Shown in pieces: positions 12,292 through 23,366 of a DNA stretch of 64,000 nucleotides. The position numbers and the translations under genes were made by a program. Below the pieces are notes generated by a model. The model did not search any database. It was not told the origin of the DNA and saw nothing but the letters and a program-made list of their open reading frames with translations. This stretch comes from Eucommia ulmoides (taxonomy: Eukaryota; Streptophyta; Magnoliopsida; Garryales; Eucommiaceae): contig CM028329.1 of assembly GCA_016647705.1 (NCBI GenBank), positions 58,111,231 to 58,175,230 on the forward strand. The letters are read 5' to 3'. Every line of letters starts with the position of its first letter. The first letter of the stretch is position 1.

Positions 12292-14699
12292 TATTGATTC
12301 CGATGTTTTGATAGACAATTAAGTGTTAATGTTTTTTGTGGAATTAACGTGTTTGTTGAGTGTTTCAGTTTAAGAGTTTAATTTAAGATCAAATCATGAA
12401 ATAATTATAAAAGATGCAGAGACGGATACTAAAGAGATGAAGAGTATTGAAGCTTCTGAAGAAATTAAGTGAAAACAACTCAAATATCTTTTACTCTTAA
12501 TGTATCCCGATTAAGATCACACACGACATAAATTAAATGACTTATATTTATGTGTGTTTAATTTGATGAGATTAAGGTTCTAATTAGTGTTCAATTATTT
12601 ATTCCAATGTGAAATTGAAATATGAAAATTGACCTGAGTAAGATTAATATTTAAAATTTATTATTAGTGTCAATTGTGTTAACCGAAAAAAGAAATCGGT
12701 TAATAGAATTAAAATGATGAAGTTTGGAATTGAAATTAATTGAAATATAAATGAGACTGGGTGTTCTAGCAAGTATCGGTCAACCGACCATGGAGGTTCG
12801 ATCAACCGATGGGCGTAGACTAGAAAATGATGAGTCTCTGAATCGATCGGTCAACCGACCGAGGGAGATCTGTTAACCGATGGCTAAAAGATGAACTCCC
12901 TATATCGATCGGTCAACTGACCAAGGCTGAAATTTGGCCTGAGATTACATCATGTGTCGATCGGTCAATCGACCCATGGGGAATTGGTCAACCGGCCATT
13001 ATTTGAGAAAGGCTTGGTTAGCATCTTGTATCGATAGGTTGACCGATGGGCAAAGATCGGTCAACCAACTGTGTTATTTCAAATTTCAAGGAATTTTAAG
13101 ATTTGAATAAAATTAGCCGTTTTTTGGCTGATTTTTTGGAGATATCTTAGGGATTTAAATGTATTGAAGATATGATACTCTTATTTAGATATCTCTATTG
13201 ATATGGTACGCGAAATTAAAGTATTTCTCATTTTAGTTCATTTAATACTTCCAATCTGATTTGAAATTGAGAATTATTCTGGAGACTAAATTGAATATTT
13301 AAAAAATCATATTTAAGTGAATTGGACCAAGATTAAATAGTATTAATATATGGGGTCTATATGTACATTTAATTATCATATCTTATGTGAATTAACCATT
13401 AGAAGGCTTGTTCCAAATCAGTTTAAATAGACCTGCGTTTTTTAGAGATCAATACATCACATCTATCAAGAACTTTCAGTTCATGAGCTTTCTAAGAGTC
13501 ATTATTTTGAGATTATATCAAGAGATCTATTGTGAGTTCAATAGTTTGAGAAGTTCTTGAGTTAAAACGCTAAGTGTTTTAGTGTCACCGATCAAAGTTG
13601 TCTTGCAATTCATATTCAATCTTTCGGTATTATTCCTGGTGAGATTGTTCCAAACTTTTATTCTTAATTGTGATTTTATGTTATCATATTTACTTGGGTG
13701 ATAAGATCGTAGTAAAATGATTTTCAAACTTAATGAGCATAAAAATTATTTTTAAAATAATTTTTGTAATAATCTGATTACGTACTTCTTTTTGTGCTAC
13801 CCATATCTATTATAATCAGATTTTGATTTCCTCACATAAATTCTATCACTAGTAAATTCGAGACATTAATTGAGTTTAATTGATTTGAAGTGGTAGAAGT
13901 TCCGAGTGGGAAGAAACTTATTAATTTTTGTAATTGGTGAGTTTGTGTGGATTAGATACTGTTAGGAGTATTTGGTCAGAGGTAGCTTGGGTTTCGATTT
14001 CTTTTGATAAAGAGATTGAGATTTAATATTTACCTATTATATAAAAATGTTAGGTTACTATTTTTTCGTGAAAAGAGATAGGCTTGATTCTTCCTGATTC
14101 GAATTAAAATTGAGTGAATTGTACCATCCTTATCGATGAAAAAGATACTTAGAGAGTTTGTGAGGTTTAATCCTTAACTTGTAAAAGGATTAGATTAGTA
14201 TTGAACCTGGTAAAAAGATAAAGTTATTTTTGTGCCTGGGAAAAGGATTAGGCAGTGATTCCTCCTTAATAGAATTAGATCAGTATTTAACCTGGTAAAA
14301 AGATAGGGTTCTTCCTTAACCTGTGAAAAGGATAATTGTAAATGTTGATTCTGGGCCTGGTAAAAGAATCGGTGTAAGGGTTTGGTTCCTACCTATTAAA
14401 TGAATTTTGAGTTTAGTGGGTGCGAATCTTCGTGGGGCTTGGAGAACTGGATTAGTCAAGAGTAGCATGGTGAACCAATATATATCCTTGTGTGTTGCAT
14501 CGAATTACATTATTTATATTTTTGTTGTTTGGGTGTGCATCTAGATTAAATACACTTATCCACTGCGTTATAAAGATAAATAATCGATTTAGGATAAATT
14601 GATTATTTGATTTAATAAGTGTTGAAAGATAAGAAATTTGTTTAAATTTTGTATAATTACCCAATTCAACCCCCCTTTGGGTAGATTATTGGGCCAACA
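12292..14699 (+). mobile_element. 2.4-kb solo LTR with 5-bp target duplication AATAC
   Basis: Flanked by AATAC at 12287-12291 and 14700-14704. It starts TATTGATTCCG and ends TTGGGCCAACA, i.e. TATTG...CAACA, a TG...CA LTR with one decayed base. CCCAATTCAACCCCCCTTTG near the right end is typical of large plant LTRs. The interior holds repeated TCGGTCAACCGA-type palindromes (12770-13075) and repeated CCTGGTAAAAAGATA phrases (14200-14360). No gag or pol lies inside, so I read it as a solo LTR left by recombination. The orientation (CCCCCC tract at the 3' end) is an inference. Confidence 0.7.
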
Positions 14700-15159
14700 A
14701 ATACCAATAAACCAAATAATCAAAAATAAACAAAAGTCTGAAATAACAAAAAAACTTAAACAATTGCAAGTTGACTCAGAGGGGTGCAGGTGAGGGTGCA
14801 TTCAAGCCATTTCGCGCGGGTTTGGGGTAGGTTGGTGGGGGTTTTGAACACTCCTAGGCGCAACCAACACCAACAAATACAAAACATTGGGGAAAAAAAA
14901 ACAAAAAAAAATCATAAAATCAACGAAAAAAACAAAATGGTGCAAACATCCCCTAACATGCACCCGTATAAACATTCACCAAAAAAATGAACAAGGGGTG
15001 ACGTTTGTTTTGAAATTCTATCATGAACATTCTGGTATTAATGTTCAAGATCTGAAAATTTCCAGTTCGAAAAATTCCACGCACAGAGAGAGAGAGGTTG
15101 AACGAAGGTTGGACGAAGGCCGGACGGTTTGGATTTGGATGTCGATGGTTTGGAACTGG

Positions 15160-15415
15160 ATGAAGGCCAGAAGGTTGTGGATCACAACGATTTGGATAGA
15201 CGATTGAAGGCCAAATGCCGACGGATTGGATGGACGGTTATGGACCGCGGCAAAGGCTGAATCTGGATGCAGCGATTTAAATCTGGACAAAGGCCGAACA
15301 GTTGTGTACTACCACGATTTGGATGGATGATTGAAAGCCAGACGCCGGCAAGTTTGGATGGACAGTTGTGTACCGCAACGAAGGCCGGATCTGGATTCCA
15401 TTTGTTTGGATATGG
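15160..15415. repeat. Tandem duplication of about 127 bp inside element C
   Basis: Two diverged copies sharing ACGATTTGGAT(A/G)GA(C/T)GATTGAA, TTGGATGGAC and GAAGGCCGGATCTGGAT-like phrases. Corresponding landmarks lie 127-128 bp apart. In both minus-strand frames the copies give parallel peptides (SSIQIVVIHN and SSIQIVVVHN), but no known protein was recognised. Confidence 0.7.
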
Positions 15416-15535
15416 ACGAAAGCTTTGATCTGAAAAAATGAAGCAGACAATAGAAAAAATCCAGATTTGGAATTTTCCAGATCGAAAAATTTCAGAGAGA
15501 AAGAGAGAGACGCTACAACAAAATTCACTTTTTAT

Positions 15536-17199
15536 GATACTAAATATGTACTAACATGTACAATTTTGAGACGCATTAAGTATTTTGAAAAGTTATCTCA
15601 TAAAAGACTGTTCTAATAACTTATAACGAAAATCCTTTTGTTGGTTTTAGGATAATTTTATTAAATATTAAGACTATTATTTTATTAGGTTGATTTTTTT
15701 ATTTTTTATTATATATTTTTAAAAATATGTTTTAATAAATAAATATTATAAGGACATTATGATTGAGTGTCTCAATAAGAATTTAAAAGAATATTATTTA
15801 TAAATTATTTTTAAAATATTATCATTATATGTAGTTTTTATTGTAGTGAAAAGAAAGAGAAAATATTGTTGTCGATAATCATCGGAGAAAATGAATGAAA
15901 TAGAAGAAAGATAGGAGAATAGTGTAAAAAATAAAGAGTTGAAGGGACCTTATATATATATATTCTTATTTTCTCTTTTTCATTTTTTTAGCTTTTTCCT
16001 ACCCAAAAATGCTTCTTAAATATAAGTATTTTTAAATTTTTTTGCTTTTTATTTTGATCAATTTAAAAAAAAAATAAAAAAATCAAAGGTTTATAATATG
16101 TTAAAAAATCAATACTCATATATATTGTTTGATATAATTATTAATTTATTAGTCAGTACAATCAACACAGTGTAGCTCAAGTAGTATGATCCGTTTGACA
16201 TAAAACAGTTGAAGGATTTTTACAAGATCAAAAATTCGAGTCTGCAAAAATGTATTTGTTAAAAGAGACAGCCGCGCGCTCCGAACTCATACTCTGTGGG
16301 CATGGAGAGAAGAAAAAGAAAAGAAAAGAAAGGGTCAGCTCAAGTGCTGCCGCGACTGACGTTGCATGCACTACAAATGTTTCATTATACACATTGATCT
16401 TTTGTTCGGCAAAAGTGAGATTAGAAAATAAAGAGTGGCGAAGAAAGAAAGAAAAAGAAGAATACATGGCCCACCTGTTTTTTTCCTTTATAAATTATAA
16501 TAATTTAGAAAAATGCCAAAATTTTAATCAAACATGATGATAGAAAAATAATAATAATAATTAAACATCATAATTATTTTTATTTATTTATTTATTTTAC
16601 AACTATTCAATGTTTTCAAGATTTTTATGAAAAAACAAAAAATATGATGTAGGAATTAATTTTAGTTATATTTAGTAATATTTTTTTAATATACATTTTG
16701 GTTACAATTTTTTAATTATATTTAACTAATTTTTCGATTACTACTCGTCAAAAAATTCCGTGAATGTAACTAAAAATATACTAAAATGTGACTAAAAATA
16801 CAGTAACTAAAAAGTATATTAAAAATTAATTACATGTAACTGAAAAATACACTAAAAATAGTTACATGTACCAAAAAAAAAAAATTGGTAGCCAGACTTT
16901 GGTGACTTTGAGTCATGTGGTTCAACGACGGCGGTGGCGAGTGGCGACAAAGGGTGGTTGCTTGGCTGGCAATAGACAATGCAAACCTTAATCAAAAGTA
17001 TTTTATTAAAGATATAAGAAGACATTAACTATGAAACTAAAATACAAGTCAAAATATAATTAAAAAAATTATACTAAAATTAAAATAAGATAAATTATGG
17101 ATTAGGGTATCTATTTAGAACTATTGACCAATTATCCCGAAAAAAATCCGTCAAAATATCTGACACACTCACTTTAGATGGTAGAATTAAATTATATTT
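15536..17199. other. AT-rich intergenic DNA; possible SINE remnant at 16165-16250
   Basis: No gene seen. At 16165-16250 the text TAGCTCAAGTAGTATGATCC followed about 55 bp later by AAATTCGAGTC resembles the A and B boxes of a tRNA-derived SINE; the boxes are imperfect and no flanking duplication was found. The rest is AT-rich. Confidence 0.3.
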
Positions 17200-17480
17200 T
17201 TTAATATATTTTTGTTTAAATTATGGTTTGGGCATGTGTATATAGAAGATCCATTCAAATACCAGTGAAAAAATGTGGTTTAGTTCAAATACAGAGGGCT
17301 ACTAAAGGTAGATGTAAACCTAAAAAGACATTGGACGAGACTATTAAAATTGATTTAATGACATTAAACCTGACTGAAGGGATGACCCTTGATCGATCAC
17401 TATAGCGTAAAATAATTCATGTAGTCGATCCTACTTATTAAGTGAGAGAAAGACTTAATTGTTGTTATTGTTGTTGTGAT
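17200..17480 (+). mobile_element. LINE retrotransposon 3'-end fragment
   Basis: Plus-strand frame from 17223 reads MVWACVYRRSIQIPV, then GRCKPKKTLDETIKIDL and LNLTEGMTLDRS, a degraded form of the reverse-transcriptase C-terminus of plant LINEs (family pattern: GH-RR-PV, RGRPKKTW, DRxxWR). A TAG at 17403 breaks the frame just before RKIIHVVDPT. The fragment ends in TTGTTGTTATTGTTGTTGTG, a LINE-type simple-repeat tail. It is 5'-truncated, as usual for LINE insertions. Confidence 0.7.
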
Positions 17481-18113
17481 ATATTTTTGTTTAATTTTTT
17501 TTTTTTTTATTATTGTGTTTTTCTATACTACGAAATTATAAGAATAATCCTAGTGAAAATAACATATAATAATAAGAATAATTAAAAAAAAAAAAAAGTG
17601 AAAAAGGGTAAACATGTTTTGTTCATTTGTCTGAGAAGGTGCATGGCTCCATCATTATCATTGTCAGACAGGGGAAAGTGGGAAACAAGGCTTATTTTGC
17701 AGGTAAAGTCACTGATCATATTACTGGGATTGGGCTTAGTTATGAGCCCAAAGATTAATAGTTTGGGCTTCGCTTGCAAGCCCAAATTACATTTAAATCA
17801 TTTAATTTTATAACCAATTATTTTTTAATTAATATTTGAAATATCGCTTATTATTTTAATTTGATTATGTGTGACACGTTTTATCATATTTTATTAACAA
17901 AAATATTTTTAAAATATAATATTTTTAATTTTTTTTTGGATAAATTGTCGTTTCTCCCTTGACTTTGTTTTAGTATTACTTTACCTCTTCACCTCGAAAA
18001 GCTATATTTTATCTATTTTATTTTCAACAGAGTGAAAATTTATTTTTTGCTAAAAAATTATAAAAATACCTTATTGTCCCTGATAATTATTTTATATTTA
18101 TTTAATTATTTCT

Positions 18114-18144
<31 letters not shown>

Positions 18145-18402
18145 GTACTTTCCTTTTTATTCATTCTTTCTCTTTTGCAAACCAATGTCACTATCTCTGG
18201 CTTCACCAGACTAAATTTCTCCAAATCAAAGCTGTCGTCAAAAACATTTCCGCCGTGGAAGGGCAAATTTGAAGTCTGGGGCTTAAAAGGTCGCCCAACC
18301 CCAACCCCCACTCATCAATTTGATCTATGCACCCCAGCCCCGCACCAAACCGTTGAGTTTGGGGCTCAAAAACACTTTCACAAAACTATTCTCACCACCA
18401 CC
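17481..18402. other. Intergenic DNA with a GC-richer patch
   Basis: Mostly AT-rich, with a long poly-T near 18118-18144. At 18175-18370 a GC-richer stretch is open on the plus strand (LNFSKSKLSSKTFPPWKGKF); it looks like a gene fragment but I do not recognise it. Confidence 0.35.
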
Positions 18403-18629
18403 TCCGTTAACCACCATATATTTAAAAGGAAAAAGAAAAAGAAAAAGAATAAACGTTGCAAACAAACGAGTTTCTCATTTTTGTTATCATAAATTAAAAA
18501 AAAAACAATTTCAAAACAACGGTCATTACCAAACATGTGCCGATTCCTGAAGTACTTCAAAACCGAAACAAAATTTACATCCAAATTTATTGGGAGTAGA
18601 AACAGAAAAGCAGAAACACAAACCAAACG
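18403..18629. mobile_element. GTTTGGTTA-ended MITE, copy 2 (truncated)
   Basis: Matches the right-hand half of the copies at 265-678 and 52003-52397: AAACGTTGCAAACAAACGAG, TAAATTAAAAAAAAAACAAT, then the right end ACACAAACCAAACG. The left half is missing. Confidence 0.55.
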
Positions 18630-18699
18630 CTACCTAAGTTACCAAATATACAAATTCCATTTACATACATAAGTTACCAAATAGGACGGATATAAATTT

Positions 18700-18827
18700 C
18701 CCAAATAAATATCAATCTTTCTTTATTTTCCATATAAAAAGCGGCCTAAATTGATTCAAAAAATCAACATAAATATAAAATATATATTTATACTTTACCT
18801 TATATAACTTATACCCAATTGAGGGAG

Positions 18828-18865
<38 letters not shown>

Positions 18866-19530
18866 GTATAATTGAGGAGAGATAACATGTTTTTTTCTAT
18901 ATATACAAATGTATAGAAATAATATATAGACATTAGATTTCCTAATAGAACTAAAACATTAAATTTATAGAAATTAAATTAAAGAAATAATATAAAAGAG
19001 CAAATATAATATACATAAATTATGGACATTAAATGTATAAAAAAAATATAGAAATAATATATGCACATTTTAGTAATAATATTGAACCATTAAATTTACA
19101 AAAAATAAATTATAGAAATAATATATAGACATTAAATTTATGAAAATTATAGAAGACATTAAATTTAGTAATAATAAAAAATATTAAATTTATAGAAATT
19201 ATAGAAATATTTTTATAGACATTAAATTTAGTAATATTATAAAATTATTAAATTTGCATAAATTACAAAAATAATATATGGACATTAAATTTAATAATAA
19301 TATTGAAATATTAAATTTACGTAAATTAAATTAAAGAAAATAATTTAAAAGAGAAAATATAATGTAGAAAAATTATGAATATCAAGAAATAATATATGGA
19401 CATTAAATTTAGTAATAATAAAAAATATTAAATATATGAAAATTAAATTAAAGAAATAATATTAAAGATGAAATATAATATACGAAAATTATAGATATTA
19501 AATTTATAAAAATCATAAAAATCATATATA
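18700..19530. repeat. Degenerate AT-rich tandem repeat
   Basis: From about 18930 a loose unit of about 70-75 bp recurs, with phrases such as ATAATATATGGACATTAAAT, TTTAGTAATAATA and TAGAAATTATAGAAATA. A related stretch lies at 28085-28376. (TA)n occurs at 18833-18860. No coding potential. Confidence 0.55.
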
Positions 19531-19956
19531 CTAGTTTTATGCCCATGCTAAGCACGGGATTTAGAGTAACTTATTTATGTATTTTATTTGCTTTTGAAAA
19601 AAAATTATATTTATTTGTGTAGGAGAAAATATTTCGTCTTCGTTAGTGAGGGTGGTTTTTAATTTTTGGATTAATTTTGTCGATGAATTATGTTTTACCA
19701 TTAGTTTTGGATATGTGAACGGTTTGTTTGTTTGTTTGTTTAATTAATGTAAAGGAATATATTAGTTTGTAGAGTTAAAATAGAGATTATCATTTTATCT
19801 TTAATTGAATATTGTTGTTTTAGTTTAATATAATATGAATTTTAAAAAAGGCGTGCATTTGTGATTTTATTTTCATTCATAATCTAGTAAGAAAAAGATC
19901 ATGTTATAATATAAGCAACAACAATAATTGGTTCATAATTCTTCCATTAATTAGTT

Positions 19957-20065
19957 CAACACCCTGATGCAGTCCATGAACTTACCAAGCTGGAACAACA
20001 CAGCGGCCTCCTTTGAAAGCCTCATGGTGATATGAAGAGCTTCGTCATCTTCCTTCATCTTCACT
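19957..20065 (-). pseudogene. Captured fragment resembling CCR4-NOT subunit 10 (CNOT10) N-terminus
   Basis: Minus-strand frame reads KEDDEALHITMRLSKEAAVL followed by FQLGKFMDCIRVLN. This resembles the start of plant CNOT10 proteins (family pattern: LAKEAALLFQS-KF-EC-DVLNQLL). The similarity stops abruptly near 19957, before the rest of the TPR region, and no in-frame start is present. Interpreted as an exon fragment captured by Helitron 1. Identity rests on about 30 residues recalled from the family, so it needs a protein search. Confidence 0.5.
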
Positions 20066-20528
20066 CCTGGAGTGAATATCCCCAGAAGTCAATCCATCTA
20101 ACTTTAGTTTCTCAAGTGATATTTTCATCCAAGATAAAAATGAAGTTCCATATTGGGATCATGTCTTCGCACAATGGGACCTAACCTACTAAGCTTAGCA
20201 TTTTGTTTGAACCCCAGGGTTCAAAAATTTTAACCTATTTGAATAATGCTAGAGTGAAATCCCTGATTATCATACACCCACAGTGCGAATTCGTTCTCAA
20301 AACACTTCTACATCTCTAAAAATTAAGACTAATCAAATTATGAACACTCAAATGGAGGCATAATCGTTATATGTTGTATTAAACTAACATGTAAACACAT
20401 ACCAAGGCTGCATTTAATTTTGACTAGACCTAATGTACAAAATCTATTCACAATCTTTGATGTTGAAACCCTATATAGATGCAACATTAATATCAATTAC
20501 AAACAAAATATACTTAATATGTACAAAC

Positions 20529-21113
20529 CTCTGACGAAATCTTGCTTTGAGTAATGATGTTGTCTTTAAGCAACCTCTTCAGTACTTGCAAACGAATATT
20601 AAGAAACTCAAATTTCCCATCCATGGTCCACTTACATAACCAACAAAACCTATTTAGGTCCAAACCCATTTGCCACTGGAAATGGAGACTCGACAAAATA
20701 GTGATTCTTCTTCGGGACAAGCTTCACTTTACCATAATTTGCAGTAGAACCATATATGAAATCAAGCATTTCTTTTGGGAGCTTTGTCTTCGACAATTTA
20801 ATCAAAACAGACACAATAGTCTCAGTTTCAAGACCCACGGACACCACCGCATACAATGAGCGAGGTTTCAGATTATATTCGTACATCGAATCAGGCCTAT
20901 ATATCAGTATTCATGAATAAAAGTAATTCAAAATCAATATTTAACAAAAAAACAAAAGCTCACAATATTAAATTTACATAAACATTGATTGTATGAAAAT
21001 GAATACCTGCAAACGGGTTCAGCAATGGCAATGAGGAAATCATGGGCTTGTTCGTAAAGAGGAGAGAAAGTCTTGAGGAATATTCCACCATGGCACAAGC
21101 CTATAATGGTCAT
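20529..21113 (-). pseudogene. Captured fragment of DNA repair helicase XPB/ERCC3, introns retained
   Basis: Three exon pieces in minus-strand order. 21113-21007 encodes [20 protein letters not shown] then IAEPVCR, with donor GCAG|GTATTC. 20896-20677 follows an ATAG acceptor and encodes PDSMYEYNLKPRSLYAVVSV, GLETETIVSVLIKLSKTKLP and KKNHYFVESPFP. About 20598-20529 encodes VLKRLLKDNIITQSKISSE, then GTTTGT. These match the XPB N-terminal region before the helicase motifs. The first intron (20897-21006) keeps sites and phase. The second lost its acceptor (TTTGCAAGTACTG where TTTGCAGGAAGTACTG is expected), and stops follow in the unspliced frame. No helicase motor is present, so it is a genomic (not retro-) copy of part of the gene. 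Confidence 0.85.
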
Positions 21114-22019
21114 TTAGCATGATCATGCTTGAGTTCCAACTTAGTCACGTCCCTCTTTTTACCTTCCTTATCACATTAAAACAATGGATAATCATTTCAT
21201 TCCTTATCACCTTAAAATAATGGAATTCAAATCACATTCAAACAAAAAAATAAAAATACAATGCCATTGCGATCATCGTTATGCACCATCGTCTTCTGCA
21301 CCTGCAGATTTATAATCATCAAAAGTTATATTTTTTTGTGTATGTTTTTGGTCTCAGCATTTCTTGCCCAAATTTTATCAAAACATAACAGAAACACTAA
21401 CCCTAAACCTTCAATTCGCCGTCACCTTCAAACTCCGCCAATCATAACAGAACAGAAACACTAACCCTTCAATTCTCCGTCACCTACAATTCCAATTCTG
21501 TGCTTGCAAACAATAATTGATCAAGCCATTTGAACAAAACACATATGCAGAATGAATCGATTAAAAAAAACCATATGCCAAAAGAAACAATCAAATAAAA
21601 ATGCAATCAGTTCTAATGAAACTTGATATTTTAAACAGTATGCCAAAATAAATACGTAAACAGTGCAATTAAATGTAAATCAATAACATCAAAACCCAAG
21701 GGAGCCTGATTCTGATTTTGCAAATATGAATCGATTAAAAATACTAAATAGAAACACTAAGAAAAAATAGAAATGCTAAACAGAAACACCAATTTGAAAA
21801 TTAGGGTTAGGAAATTAGGTTGCACATACTTGAAATTTCTGCACCAATTTTTCTAGGATGAGAAACAAAAATTTGAGAGAAAAAACACTAAATAATTGCC
21901 ACCAATGGAATCTCAATTAGTTTAATTGATCACATTTTTCATTTTTTTGCCTAATTGTCAAAATATATAATAAAAAAAGAGAAATAAAAGAAAAGAAAAA
22001 GAAAAGAGGTTTGAAATAG

Positions 22020-22380
22020 TACCACCAGCAAGGCCTTGATTTGTTTAATGGTCATTGATCCTCCTCTTGTTGTTCCCTTGTATGCCCTTTTCAGTTTAAG
22101 AAGAAGTTGCAGCAAAAAAAAATCATCAGTCGACTCGATTTTCATTCCTTCATCAAATATATGTTTAATCAACATTAATACCTCTTGGTCCTCTGCAAAT
22201 CAAGCATTTCGAGTTCCAGAAAGAAATCGAAAACATTCGTTTTGCCAGAAGCACCGAGAGCTCCGAGATCGCCGGCCGAAACTTCGACGCAAGACTGCCC
22301 GACTCTGTTGTTGTACACGTCTGATCAGCTCTCCATCACCATCACTATCACCTTTGACATCGGGCTGCCGATACAATGAA
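22020..22380 (-). pseudogene. Unidentified gene fragment inside Helitron 1
   Basis: GC-richer than its surroundings. Minus strand has an open stretch MLIKHIFDEGMKIESTDDFF followed by LLQLLLKLKRAYKGTTRG and SMTIKQIKALL, and upstream in another frame GASGKTNVFDFFLELEMLDL. The composition looks like exon sequence, but I do not recognise the protein. By position and strand it is probably another captured fragment. Immediately beyond it lies the hAT insertion. Confidence 0.4.
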
Positions 22381-22640
22381 GGTGTTGGATTGGCGATTTT
22401 AGACAGAATAGAGAGAGGGGGGAAGGAAGGGAGAAAGTATATCGCTTCCTACTAGGGGTGTGCAAAAAGCTCGAAAATCGATGGGCTGATCCGAACCCGC
22501 CCGAAATAGGCCCGATCCGCTGAGAAATAAATTAGTAATCTTAGAATCGACCCACAAAGAAGCAGGCCCGAATATTCCAGATCGGTGGGCGGGTCTGCAA
22601 CATGCGGATCAGATTACACCCGATCCGATCCGAACTTGAT

Positions 22641-22656
22641 GAAACGACGTCGTTTC
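22641..22656. repeat. 16-bp perfect palindrome GAAACGACGTCGTTTC
   Basis: Lies in the left subterminal region of the hAT element, 190 bp from its end. The core ACGACGTCGT contains ACGT, the core of bZIP-type sites. It may be a binding site or simply part of the element's leader. Confidence 0.6.
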
Positions 22657-23366
22657 GCTACAGTAATTCCAAACCCTAGATACACCCACTCTATATGCTC
22701 GTTGATCGGATGAGAGACCATTTCGCAGCTGCTCTCCGAAAACTCCCTCTTTTCTCAACTATCTTCACTCTCTGTCTTCCTTCTCAGTTGTGATTGTGAG
22801 ACCATTTCACATCAAGCAAACGATTGTCTTGGCGAGCAAACGATCGTCTTCCCTGCCACAGCTAATAGCCTAGACACTACAGGTACAAGTAATCGTCTTT
22901 CCTATTGGTGTGTGTTCACGAGTTAACATTTTTAAATTAGGGCATGATTACTCGAAATGAAGTGATCTTTTTTTATCTGAAACTTACGATTTTTTTTGGT
23001 ATTGTAAATCTTTTTAGGGCAAATTGCTGACAACGATTTGGTTGAGGCTCTCACCAACTGCATAGACACTACAGGTACAAGTTTGAAACGTTTTTGTTTA
23101 TGTATTATGTTTAATTTGGTCTGATCTGATAATCTGGTTGATTTGATTTTATTTTATTTTTGCTAATCTGGTTGCTAAACGTTTCTGCTAATCTGGAAGT
23201 AGAAATAGGACCGCTGAAACACTAATGTGGTTGATCTGAATACTGCAAATCTGTTGTTTAATATTTGTCTTTATAAATTAATGTGATTGATCTAAATATT
23301 TTTGTTGTCCAAAAATATTGATTTTTTTATTTTATTTTTTTTGTTGTTGAATGTTTTTAGCTACAT

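Larger units (their letters stand above)
11160..15535. mobile_element. Element C: GAACATTC-motif-rich repeat, split by a solo LTR
   Basis: Left end at about 11170 carries AAATTTATTATTTAGTCCTC, matching the left end of element B. Next come many copies of GTTCACA / GAACATTC (11360-11850), then AGATCTGAAAAATCCC. A solo LTR interrupts it at 12292-14699. It resumes with GAACATTC near 15025, a GC-richer segment with a tandem duplication (15160-15415), and a GA-rich end near 15500. The plan is like elements A and B (motif cluster, then GC-rich duplicated module, then GA-rich end) but with a different motif. No transposase seen; right boundary uncertain. Confidence 0.4.

Noticed and set aside
16165-16250. 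tRNA gene
   Set aside because: Only A- and B-box-like text; no cloverleaf pairing could be built and no acceptor stem is evident. At best a SINE remnant.
20529-21113. Functional XPB gene
   Set aside because: Only part of the N-terminal region is present, no helicase motifs, a broken acceptor and stops; enclosed by Helitron ends.
22036-22455. 139-codon plus-strand open frame ending at the hAT border
   Set aside because: Opposite to the strand of other captured pieces, runs into the hAT insertion, and shows no known motif.
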